Virus record (IMG/VR): IMGVR_UViG_3300028840_002104
Coordinates: 1 to 64,000 of that record
Reading direction: 5' to 3' (one strand)
Origin: a virus
DNA length: 64,000 bases
Of this stretch, positions 58,076 to 64,000 are shown piece by piece. Numbering within the stretch: the stretch's first letter is position 1; the number at the start of each line of letters is the position of its first letter. Position numbers and translations under genes: made by a program. The notes under the pieces are model-generated. The model did not search any database, was not told where the DNA came from, and worked only from the letters and a program-made list of their open reading frames with translations.

Positions 58076-58109
58076 GAGGAGGAAGTCTCTCTTTTGGGGC
58101 TTCCTCCTC
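58076..58109 (+). terminator. Hairpin after the acidic-repeat gene, terminator candidate
   Basis: GAGGAGGAAG / CTTCCTCCTC, perfect 10-bp arms with a 14-base loop, 24 bases after the stop. No T-run follows (ACCCCCTAAAAG), so termination is unproven. It marks the start of a 430-bp noncoding stretch. Confidence 0.45.
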
Positions 58110-58149
58110 ACCCCCTAAAAGTTATGCTCAGAGTTATTGCATTTGTTCA

Positions 58150-58465
58150 TAAGGGGTTGGGCTTGGCGTGTTGAGGTTGGTTTCGTTCAGGCACGTTTAG
58201 GTTGGTTACGGCTAGGTCTGGTTAGGTTGGCCATGGCGTGGAAAGGTTAGGTTGGCTGTGGTTTGGTAGTGCAGGGTTTGGTCCCTAGTGGGGTCTGTTG
58301 GGTTCAGTTTTGGTTAGGTCTGTTGGGTTGAGGTATGTTCAGTTCTGGCCGGTCATGGCGCGTTGAGTTGCGGTTTGTTTCGTTAAGGCGGGGCGAGCTT
58401 AGGTGTGGTTTGTTTTGGTCCGGTAGGGTCGGTTTGGGTTGGTTGGGTTAAGGTTTGGTATGTCT
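58150..58465. repeat. G/T-rich repetitive noncoding tract
   Basis: About 310 bp in which the + strand is roughly 75-80% G+T in the two lines counted. Dense short repeats of GGTT-type words: TTAGGTTGG three times (about 58198, 58222, 58246), GGTCTGTTGGGTT twice 25 bases apart (58292, 58317), many GGTTTGG/GGTTGGG. No ORF of note. Resembles telomere-like or G-quadruplex-prone DNA; could be an origin, packaging or recombination site. Confidence 0.75.
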
Positions 58466-58484
58466 ACTTGAAAGGATGTGAGTT

Positions 58485-59108
58485 ATGCCAGCAAAGAAAG
58501 TTGCAAAGGTGTTAGGTCCTGAAGTTTCTAACGGTGCCAAGGTTGCTATTGAGTCAGGAATTCCATTTACGCTCAGAGCAAGGGTGCGGGGTGTTTCTCC
58601 AGGTCTCATTATGCATGCTTGGAACTGTGAGGCAATAGCTAATCTTCCAGGCAAAGGCGCAAAGAAGAAGGATGATCTTGAGACTTATGTTCGGCGTGAT
58701 GACGAAGGTTATCTTTGCATTCCAGGTGAGTATTTTAGGGGCTCTATGATTAATGCGGGCAGATCCAGAAAAGATCCCAGATCTTCTAGGAAATCCATGA
58801 TGGATCTTTTGAAGGCGGCAGTTATTCCTCTGACCTATTTGGCTCCTATTAGTCCTAAGTCTAAGGAGTGGCCTAAAGTGCATAAGTGCCGAGCGGTCAT
58901 TCAGCGTTCGGCTATTACTAGAGAACGTCCCTGGTGGCCTGAAGGGTGGGAAGCTCAGATAGACCTTCAGTGTATTATGCCTGAATACGTGAGTCCCACG
59001 GTGTTTCACGACATCTTGGTAGATGCGGGAAGGTTTGTGGGTGTGGCTGACTATCGTCCTACTTACGGTCGTTTTCAGGTTATTCACAGCGAGATTCTTG
59101 AGGACTAG
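58485..59108 (+). CDS. Phage protein of unknown function, beta-rich
   Basis: A 207-aa protein; ATG 58485 follows AAAGGATGTGAGTT. Pattern IPFTLRARVRGVSPGLIMHA, an internal KKKDDLETYVRRDDEGYLCI, GEYFRGSMINAGR, and a C-terminal ILVDAGRFVGVADYRPTYGR. The same general layout occurs in hypothetical proteins of many phages and prophages. A ferredoxin-like (RAMP-like) fold has crossed my mind but cannot be shown here. Sits between the queC-E cluster and dpdA. Confidence 0.55.
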   Translation: MPAKKVAKVLGPEVSNGAKVAIESGIPFTLRARVRGVSPGLIMHAWNCEAIANLPGKGAKKKDDLETYVRRDDEGYLCIPGEYFRGSMINAGRSRKDPRSSRKSMMDLLKAAVIPLTYLAPISPKSKEWPKVHKCRAVIQRSAITRERPWWPEGWEAQIDLQCIMPEYVSPTVFHDILVDAGRFVGVADYRPTYGRFQVIHSEILED

Positions 59109-59132
59109 AGGTGTCTTGGTTGTGGCCAAAAC

Positions 59133-59168
59133 GGGGAGAGGGTCGCTTGTGAGAGAGGCTCTCTCCCC
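59133..59168 (+). terminator. GC-rich hairpin, terminator candidate
   Basis: GGGGAGAG (59133-59140) and CTCTCCCC (59161-59168) form an 8-bp stem. A weak ATTTT lies 7-8 bases downstream. Located in an 85-bp gap. Confidence 0.4.
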
Positions 59169-59193
59169 ACCTCCTATTTTAGAAGGGAATATC

Positions 59194-59472
59194 ATGGCTG
59201 CGAAAGCGGGTCTGAAAGCTAAAGAACACCTGTGGCGGCATAACTACAGGAAGCTTAGCCCTCGTGAGCAGAGGGAAGGGCAGCCTCCGTTCATTGAATG
59301 TTTTCTCTGCGGGAGTTATACTTCTGTTCAGGGTAGAGAATGGGTTCAGATGGCCTCTTTGTCTCCTCGGATGTTGAAGAAAGAGGGTCTAGATGGGTTT
59401 CCTCAGACTCACCTTTTGGTCTGTCGTCTCTGCGAGAGGGATCTTTTGAGATTGGAGAAGTCCTTTGCCTAG
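59194..59472 (+). CDS. Small zinc-finger-like protein
   Basis: A 92-aa product from ATG 59194, six bases after AGAAGGG. FLCGSYTS and CRLCERDL give two or three Cys ligands (one CxxC). Rest basic and helical. No family recognised. Confidence 0.5.
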   Translation: MAAKAGLKAKEHLWRHNYRKLSPREQREGQPPFIECFLCGSYTSVQGREWVQMASLSPRMLKKEGLDGFPQTHLLVCRLCERDLLRLEKSFA

Positions 59473-59487
59473 AATCAGGAGAATCTC

Positions 59488-59742
59488 ATGAACATTGAAA
59501 GCTTGAAAGATGCAGAAGCTCATGTGAGGGTTGCTCAAAACATTCTTACGGCTCAAAGGAAAAAGTGTCCCGATGATGGGCCTTACGAAGATTTAGACAA
59601 GGGAATTAAAGCCTGTTCTTGGGTCCTTTCGTCTCTTGAGGATGTGCTTAACGATTTTCCTCGCAAGTACACGTGCTCTGTTTGTGGCGCTATCTTTGAG
59701 CCCTCTTGTCCTGTTTGCGCGATGTATTTGGACGAAGGTTAG
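59488..59742 (+). CDS. Small zinc-ribbon protein
   Basis: An 84-aa protein. C-terminal CSVCGAIFEPSCPVC is a clean four-Cys ribbon. Helical N-terminus (AEAHVRVAQNILTAQRKKC). Its stop is 10 bases before the dpdA start. Unknown role. Confidence 0.55.
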   Translation: MNIESLKDAEAHVRVAQNILTAQRKKCPDDGPYEDLDKGIKACSWVLSSLEDVLNDFPRKYTCSVCGAIFEPSCPVCAMYLDEG

Positions 59743-59752
59743 GAGGTCTCTG

Positions 59753-61054
59753 TTGCCTAGAATCTTCTATGCGGGAACTGATGAAGATGAATTCTACAAC
59801 CTATCATGCGAGCAAGGCGTTGATGCACAGCTTGTCTCTTTCTACAAAATGCGGAAATGGCCTGCCCTACTCCGCAAGCGGAAAGAAGAGCATCCAGAGG
59901 TAGACTTCTTTGTTGATTCGGGGGCCTACACGTTTCAGCGAGAAAAGGGTCAAGAGCTTACCCTTGATGATTACGAGCTTTACGCGGAAGAGTACACCAA
60001 GTATCTAGAGACAAACATTGACTGTATATTTGCTGCGGCAGAGCTGGATGTTGAACAGGTTGTAGGGCTGGAGAGAGTGTATAGATGGCAGCGGGAATTG
60101 TTTGCTCCTCTTGAGGATCGCATCCCCATTGTGTATGTCTGGCATCCTTTTCGCGGTCCAGATGGCTGGACAGAGATGTGCAAGCAGCATGAGTATGTGG
60201 GCTTCTCCCGCGACGTCTCGCATGAAGAGCGCGTGAGACTGCTTGCCACAGCGCGGAAATATCTGACCAAGGTCCATGGCTTTGGTATCACTGACTCCAC
60301 CTCTCTGAGAACGCTGAATTGCTATTCCGTGGACTCTCTGACGTGGAAGACTTGTGAGATGTATGGCACTACCTACTATTGGGACGGTTCTACGCTGAAG
60401 GTCTTCGATAAGACGCAGAAAGATCAGAGGCGCAGGTTCAGAGGCCAGTTTGAGACTCTAGGACTTGACTGGGCGGCCATTGAGAATGATGAAAGGCGAG
60501 AGATCACTAGAGCTTCCCTGATGGCCTTTCGTCTCATGGAATTCGCGATGGAGAGGCGGGCGGTCATGGTCCCCTTCTGGGAGTATCGAGTCCCTCCAAG
60601 AGAGCTGAGCCCTGAAGACATCTCGAAGTGGGCAGAGAAGTTTGGCTGGAAGAATGCTGAGTTTGATGATTCTGAAGAGGACAAGTTCTATGTGAGTCTT
60701 GTCCAGGCTGTGCAGAACAACTGGGGACTTGAAGACTATGATCCAGAGGATCTGGCAGAAGGTCTTGGCTGGCTTCTGAAGAGTCACGGGAAAGTCACGA
60801 GTGATCCTCACGACGCGGCGATTTATGACAAGATTCGGGTGAAGATGAATGATTGCTTGGTGCCGAAGAAGACATTCGCGGTGCCGAGGACTTCAAATGA
60901 GGTATTTCTAGACAGGTTCCCAAAGCCTAGAGCAAGGTCTTTAGAACCTACTGACTACAATACTTTGGACTGGCGAGAAGTGGATAAGAACATGGCTGCG
61001 GCGCTAGATGCAGGTGTCCGCGAAACGATGGAGGATTCTGATGGGCTTTTCTGA
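59753..61054 (+). CDS. dpdA: DNA guanine transglycosylase, DpdA-type
   Basis: A 433-aa product from TTG 59753, six bases after AGGAGG; upstream frame is shadow. TGT-fold landmarks: FFVDSGAYTF (Asp55, cf. DSGGFQ of tRNA-guanine transglycosylases), VHGFGITDSTSLRTLNCYSV then D194-S (the second catalytic Asp position), and WHPFRGPDG. DpdA proteins swap guanine in DNA for a 7-deazaguanine supplied by the que genes. No zinc motif of tRNA TGTs is seen, as expected for DpdA. Confidence 0.8.
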   Translation: MPRIFYAGTDEDEFYNLSCEQGVDAQLVSFYKMRKWPALLRKRKEEHPEVDFFVDSGAYTFQREKGQELTLDDYELYAEEYTKYLETNIDCIFAAAELDVEQVVGLERVYRWQRELFAPLEDRIPIVYVWHPFRGPDGWTEMCKQHEYVGFSRDVSHEERVRLLATARKYLTKVHGFGITDSTSLRTLNCYSVDSLTWKTCEMYGTTYYWDGSTLKVFDKTQKDQRRRFRGQFETLGLDWAAIENDERREITRASLMAFRLMEFAMERRAVMVPFWEYRVPPRELSPEDISKWAEKFGWKNAEFDDSEEDKFYVSLVQAVQNNWGLEDYDPEDLAEGLGWLLKSHGKVTSDPHDAAIYDKIRVKMNDCLVPKKTFAVPRTSNEVFLDRFPKPRARSLEPTDYNTLDWREVDKNMAAALDAGVRETMEDSDGLF

Positions 61055-61784
61055 CATGCTTGAAGACTTTCTTGAGGAAGAGGCTGACAGTAAGTTTGGT
61101 AAGCTTCTCCAGAAGTTTGCTAAGAAGCTTTGGAAGAAGTACTTCAATGATGATGGGGATGAAGATGAGCAGCCTGAAGTGCCTGGTGAGGAGTTTCACG
61201 TTCCTCGGTTCTTGCGCGTGGTTCCTCTGACTAAGGCTCCGTCTGAAGGCTCTGGCTTTGCTGTCTGTACGGAGAACTACATGGCCTACTACATACCAAC
61301 GTACAAAGACAGAGGCGGTTCCATTTGCTTCATCCACGTGGAGATCCACGGTGAAGATGGCTCTGTGGAGAAGGTTCACTACAACAATATGGAGCCCAGA
61401 AACCAGTATCGAAAGGGCAAGGCGCATACAGGTTGTCCAGGTGGCGCGAAGAACTGGACAGACAATGGGGATCATCCTGGTGAGAAGAAGTCATACCTCT
61501 ACACGACGGCATATCCAGACAAAGAGGCCGGTGCTGACGGAACTAGAAGAGGCTATGCTTTCGTCCCATTCTCCAAGCCTGGTAGATACGACGTGAAGAT
61601 CAGATACCGCCCGACTGGGAATAGAACCTTTCAAGGCTTTGTGGTCCTCTACTCCAAGAAGATCCGAAATGGCCAAGAAGAATGGGCGGCACACTGTTAC
61701 TCTTGGAACCAGAGAGGCGACGGAATTCACAGAACGGTTACGTTGGCCGAAGGTTTCCGCTTCTTCGAGGAGATAAGTCAATGA
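61041..61784 (+). CDS. Unknown protein after dpdA
   Basis: A 247-aa product from ATG 61041, five bases after GGAGG, overlapping dpdA by 14 bases. Residues 1-45 are helical, then an acidic segment (FNDDGDEDEQPEVPG), then a beta-rich domain with GGSICFIHVEIHGEDGSVEK and Trp/Gly/Asn motifs (HTGCPGGAKNWTDNGDHPG). It could be a carbohydrate- or wall-binding module. No family recognised. Confidence 0.5.
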   Translation: MGFSDMLEDFLEEEADSKFGKLLQKFAKKLWKKYFNDDGDEDEQPEVPGEEFHVPRFLRVVPLTKAPSEGSGFAVCTENYMAYYIPTYKDRGGSICFIHVEIHGEDGSVEKVHYNNMEPRNQYRKGKAHTGCPGGAKNWTDNGDHPGEKKSYLYTTAYPDKEAGADGTRRGYAFVPFSKPGRYDVKIRYRPTGNRTFQGFVVLYSKKIRNGQEEWAAHCYSWNQRGDGIHRTVTLAEGFRFFEEISQ

Positions 61785-62566
61785 TTGTCGTGTCAGATCT
61801 GCACTTTCAGCCGTTCAAGAGAGCTTCGGAACAATCTCCTTTGCTTGAGCCTTTCTTTACCTATGTGTGTGGCAGAGACGAGCTGCTTATCTTGGATGGC
61901 GACACCTTTGATTGCTTTCCATACACCTTCTTGATGGCTCTAGAGATGTTTGGTCATTGGTTTGAGGATGTGGCTTTGAGTGGTGGTCTCATCGTTATTG
62001 AAGGCAATCACGACTACGGCATCAAGAGTATAGCTTCTTCTTTGGAGCTATCTGTCTGTTCCCAGGGAGGCTTAGAGATCCAGGATTGTAAAGGCAGGCT
62101 GTGGATGATAAAGCATGGTCATACCCTTGATTCTGTGTGGGGAAAAGAAGGTGTGTTTGACTCAGAGCAACCGAAGAAGGTCAAGTTCGGAAGAGCTTTT
62201 TTGGCTGTTTCGATTCTGCTTGAGCGAGCTATCCCGTCTTCGGATGATCGTCTTCTGGCGGCGGGGAGAAAGGTCTATCGTGCTCTGTGTCCAAAAGGTG
62301 AGGAGGTCCAGACAGAGATCTATAGACAAGATGCTCTCAGGCATTTCTCTAGAGGCTTTCACGGATATCATTACGCCCACACTCATGATCTACACCATGA
62401 AACGGTGAGCGTTGGCGATAGACGAGCAGTGATCCTAAACGCGAAAGACTGGACAAGTGGCTCTGAGTCCGTGTACTTTTCGCGGCTAGAAGAAGACGCA
62501 ATCTACGAGTTTACCGAGGATGGTCCTCGGCTACATTGGCAGGCTGGTCAGTCAGAAACCGCCTAG
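61781..62566 (+). CDS. Calcineurin-like metallophosphoesterase
   Basis: A 261-aa product from ATG 61781 (ATGA overlap with the preceding stop, GAGGAG upstream). Metal-binding motifs in order: VSDLHFQPF (D-x-H), LDGDTFDCF (GDxxD), IEGNHDYG (GNHD), MIKHGHTLDS, and YAHTHDLHH (GH-x-H equivalent with YAHTH). Resembles LpxH/UDP-diacylglucosamine hydrolase-type enzymes. Substrate unknown; nucleotides, lipids or phosphoproteins are all possible. Confidence 0.8.
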   Translation: MIVVSDLHFQPFKRASEQSPLLEPFFTYVCGRDELLILDGDTFDCFPYTFLMALEMFGHWFEDVALSGGLIVIEGNHDYGIKSIASSLELSVCSQGGLEIQDCKGRLWMIKHGHTLDSVWGKEGVFDSEQPKKVKFGRAFLAVSILLERAIPSSDDRLLAAGRKVYRALCPKGEEVQTEIYRQDALRHFSRGFHGYHYAHTHDLHHETVSVGDRRAVILNAKDWTSGSESVYFSRLEEDAIYEFTEDGPRLHWQAGQSETA

Positions 62567-62580
62567 CAGAAGGAGGTGAG

Positions 62581-62751
62581 GTGAAAAGAGTGCTCAAAGT
62601 CAATCGACCCTTTGAGAGAAGACGTAATGGCAAGGATATGTCCGTTTCCTTGGACAGAATCCGGAGAGTGCAGGCCATACGTCCAGGTCTTGGCCCAGAG
62701 CTGGAGCACAGACTGCGTGAGGAGGGCAGAATTGTTGGCCGCAGTGTCTGA
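62581..62751 (+). CDS. Small basic protein, unknown
   Basis: A 56-aa product, GTG 62581 very close to AAGGAGGTGAG; exact start uncertain. Arg-rich (FERRRNGKDMSVSLDRIRRV). Unknown. Confidence 0.4.
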   Translation: MKRVLKVNRPFERRRNGKDMSVSLDRIRRVQAIRPGLGPELEHRLREEGRIVGRSV

Positions 62752-62783
62752 GCCAAGAGAATGTCAGAATGAAAGGATGAACG

Positions 62784-62984
62784 ATGGATGAAGTTAGATT
62801 TCCTGATGTGACTGTTCGATTGGTGGGCGAATCTGGTAACGCTTTCGTCATCATGGGAAAAGTGATAAGCGCTCTGAAAAGAGCGGGTCACGCTGACGCG
62901 GTAGATGAGTACACCGCTGAGGCTGAGTCAGGAGATTATGACAACCTGCTTACTGTCACGATGAGGTGGGTTAACGTAGAATAG
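62784..62984 (+). CDS. Small conserved-looking phage protein, unknown
   Basis: A 66-aa protein (MDEVRFPDVTVRLVGESGNA start), AAAGGATG upstream. The pattern TVRLVGESGNAFVIMGKVIS, ALKRAG and EYTAEAESGDYDNLLTVTMR is typical of short phage proteins of unknown role encoded near replication genes. Confidence 0.55.
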   Translation: MDEVRFPDVTVRLVGESGNAFVIMGKVISALKRAGHADAVDEYTAEAESGDYDNLLTVTMRWVNVE

Positions 62985-62996
62985 GAGGTTGCCAGT

Positions 62997-63347
62997 ATGC
63001 GTGGTGAGAGAGAGGACGACGGCTTTGCAACAGGCGTTGTTGTCGTGATTTTGATTGTTGTGATCGGAGTAGCTCTTTTTGGAAGCGGTTATTGGTTAGC
63101 AGCAAGGCACTATAATCGAAGTCTGGATAAGATCAGAGCTTGGTATCTTGCAGACCTCAACAAGACTCCTATGAGAGTCCTAATGCCGGAAGATCTAGAC
63201 GTGGACGATCAGATCAGATTGGCCACAGCCATTCTCAACAGCGCACTTCAAGTTCAAGGATCTGTGGTTGATGTCACGGTCACGCCTCCAGAGATTGTGC
63301 GAGGTGTTGAAAAAGTAGAAGCTGCGGCGAAAGGGATGGTAGAATGA
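62997..63347 (+). CDS. Membrane-anchored small protein
   Basis: A 116-aa protein behind TAGGAGGTTGCCAGT. Charged N-terminus, then one long transmembrane helix (residues 11-37, VVVVILIVVIGVALFGSGYW), then a soluble helical domain. Could anchor phage factors at the host membrane. Confidence 0.65.
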   Translation: MRGEREDDGFATGVVVVILIVVIGVALFGSGYWLAARHYNRSLDKIRAWYLADLNKTPMRVLMPEDLDVDDQIRLATAILNSALQVQGSVVDVTVTPPEIVRGVEKVEAAAKGMVE

Positions 63348-63658
63348 AGACAAAGACAACGTTGATCGGACCAAACGATGGCCTACCTACCTGGGTTACG
63401 TTCAAAACGCTTTCGGGTAGAGAGATCGAAACCATCGGTCCCGCAGGAGAGATCAAGCTCCAGGAGGAAGATCGAACCTTTGTTCGTTGTCGCGGAGAAA
63501 AGGTCATGCAGGTTCTTCAGATAGATGAAGACAAGGTGACTTATGAAGACCTTTTCAAGGAAGCGAAGCGGCAAAACCTGAAGTGGATTGTCTTTGGCAA
63601 TCCTGCGGCGGTCCCAAGAGCAGGAGAAATCAAGATACTGGAACTGATAGAAGAGTGA
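63344..63658 (+). CDS. Unknown soluble protein
   Basis: A 104-aa product, ATGA overlap with the previous stop. Beta-rich N-terminus and a helical segment (DLFKEAKRQNLKWIVFGNPA). Last gene of the run before a terminator. Confidence 0.55.
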   Translation: MKTKTTLIGPNDGLPTWVTFKTLSGREIETIGPAGEIKLQEEDRTFVRCRGEKVMQVLQIDEDKVTYEDLFKEAKRQNLKWIVFGNPAAVPRAGEIKILELIEE

Positions 63659-63687
63659 CACCTCCTCCCCTTACCGGGGAGCCCGGC

Positions 63688-63742
63688 GAGACCGGCAATC
63701 TGGAATTGTGCTTGCGTGGTTTTGGATTGCTGGTCTCTTTTT
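63688..63742 (+). terminator. Rho-independent terminator at the end of the gene run
   Basis: GAGACCGGCAATC (63688-63700) pairs with GATTGCTGGTCTC (63725-63737), 13 bp with one G-T wobble and a 24-base loop, followed by five Ts. Confidence 0.85.
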
Positions 63743-63750
63743 ATTCTGAG

Positions 63751-63766
63751 AAGCTTCGCGAAGCTT
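63751..63766. repeat. 16-bp perfect palindrome
   Basis: AAGCTTCGCGAAGCTT, fully self-complementary, five bases before the 40-bp repeat array. Could be a protein-binding site. Confidence 0.7.
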
Positions 63767-63770
63767 TGGC

Positions 63771-63930
63771 CTGTGGCTGGCCTGTGTCAGGCCCTGGCAG
63801 GCCCTGTGGCCTGTGGCTGGCCTGTGTCAGGCCCTGGCAGGCCCTGTGGCCTGTGGCTGGCCTGTGTCAGGCCCTGGCAGGCCCTGTGGCCTGTGGCTGG
63901 CCTGTGTCAGGCCCTGGCAGGCCCTGTGGC
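63771..63930. repeat. Four perfect 40-bp tandem repeats, noncoding
   Basis: Copies at 63771-63810, 63811-63850, 63851-63890 and 63891-63930 are identical. Each is GC-rich, made of GGCCTG/CAGGCC-type inverted words (CTGTGGCTGGCCTGTGTCAG, then GCCCTGGCAGGCCCTGTGGC). The 40-bp period is not a multiple of three, so no protein frame is kept. Partial flanks continue for 3 bases before and 6 after. Possible iteron-like, packaging or recombination site. Confidence 0.9.
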
Positions 63931-63934
63931 CTGT

Positions 63935-63950
63935 GGTTACTCTTGTAACC
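63935..63950. repeat. Short hairpin after the repeats
   Basis: GGTTAC-TCTT-GTAACC, 6-bp perfect stem immediately downstream of the tandem array. The remaining bases to 64000 hold no recognisable gene. Confidence 0.6.
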
Positions 63951-64000
63951 TGACTACGTTTGTTACTATTCCCAGATTTTGCCTAAAATGCTTAAATACG

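Noticed and set aside
63771-63930. CRISPR-like array
   Set aside because: The repeats are directly adjacent with no unique spacers, and no cas genes are near; the Cas4-like nuclease at 50128 is a generic recombination nuclease.
63583-63948. 121-aa open frame over the tandem repeats
   Set aside because: Composed mainly of translated 40-bp repeats whose period breaks any conserved frame; overlaps a terminator and a real gene.

Overview
The window is a densely packed stretch of a tailed double-stranded DNA phage genome. Every convincing gene is on the + strand, most have AGGAGG-type ribosome sites, and neighbouring genes usually touch or overlap by 1-8 bases. The head genes include an N4-gp56-type major capsid protein. 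The long tail has a tape measure, a G/GT-type frameshifted chaperone pair and no recognisable sheath, so a siphovirus is the best guess. The host cannot be named from the sequence. No tRNA genes, insertion sequences, CRISPR arrays, integrase or convincing minus-strand genes were found.

Layout. 1-2856: two beta-helix tail-appendage/spike proteins (the first cut by the window edge) and a one-TM holin-like protein. 2853-8743: a basic peptide, terminase large subunit, portal, scaffold and capsid. 8790-14837: head-tail joining and tail tube region, with an Fn3-like domain fused to a connector. 14853-18986: tail assembly chaperones with a canonical A AAA AAC -1 frameshift site, then the tape measure. 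18993-31318: baseplate, fibre and spike proteins, including two diverged copies of one appendage protein.

31319-53126 begins with a sigma70-like promoter and carries the replication and recombination genes: SF2 helicase, two family-4-like uracil-DNA glycosylase proteins (one without its catalytic motifs), a winged-helix initiator-like protein, a loader-like AAA+ protein without a Walker A lysine, DnaB-type helicase, DnaG-type primase, a candidate ssDNA-binding protein, family A DNA polymerase, RecA, a GT4 glycosyltransferase, two resolvase-like nucleases, a Cas4/RecB-like nuclease and an M15 endopeptidase. A standalone WYL-like protein and an Acb2-like (anti-CBASS nucleotide sponge) protein sit side by side near 49.1-49.6 kb.

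53539-61054 is a DNA-modification block. After a strong terminator come queC, folE, queD and queE in overlapping order, making preQ0 from GTP. A DpdA-type DNA guanine transglycosylase follows about 4 kb downstream. No QueF-like reductase or amidotransferase-fused QueC is visible, so the simplest prediction is that some guanines in the phage DNA are replaced by 7-cyano-7-deazaguanine (dPreQ0).

Noncoding features include a 195-nt region that folds on paper into a multibranched RNA closed by a helix of about 20 bp (44846-45040), its 5' strand being a 16-bp direct repeat of the polA 3' end; a 310-nt G/T-rich repeat tract (58150-58465); four perfect 40-bp tandem repeats behind a terminator (63771-63930); promoters with dyads at the predicted start site; and very short genes, including a 28-aa membrane peptide and two leader peptides.
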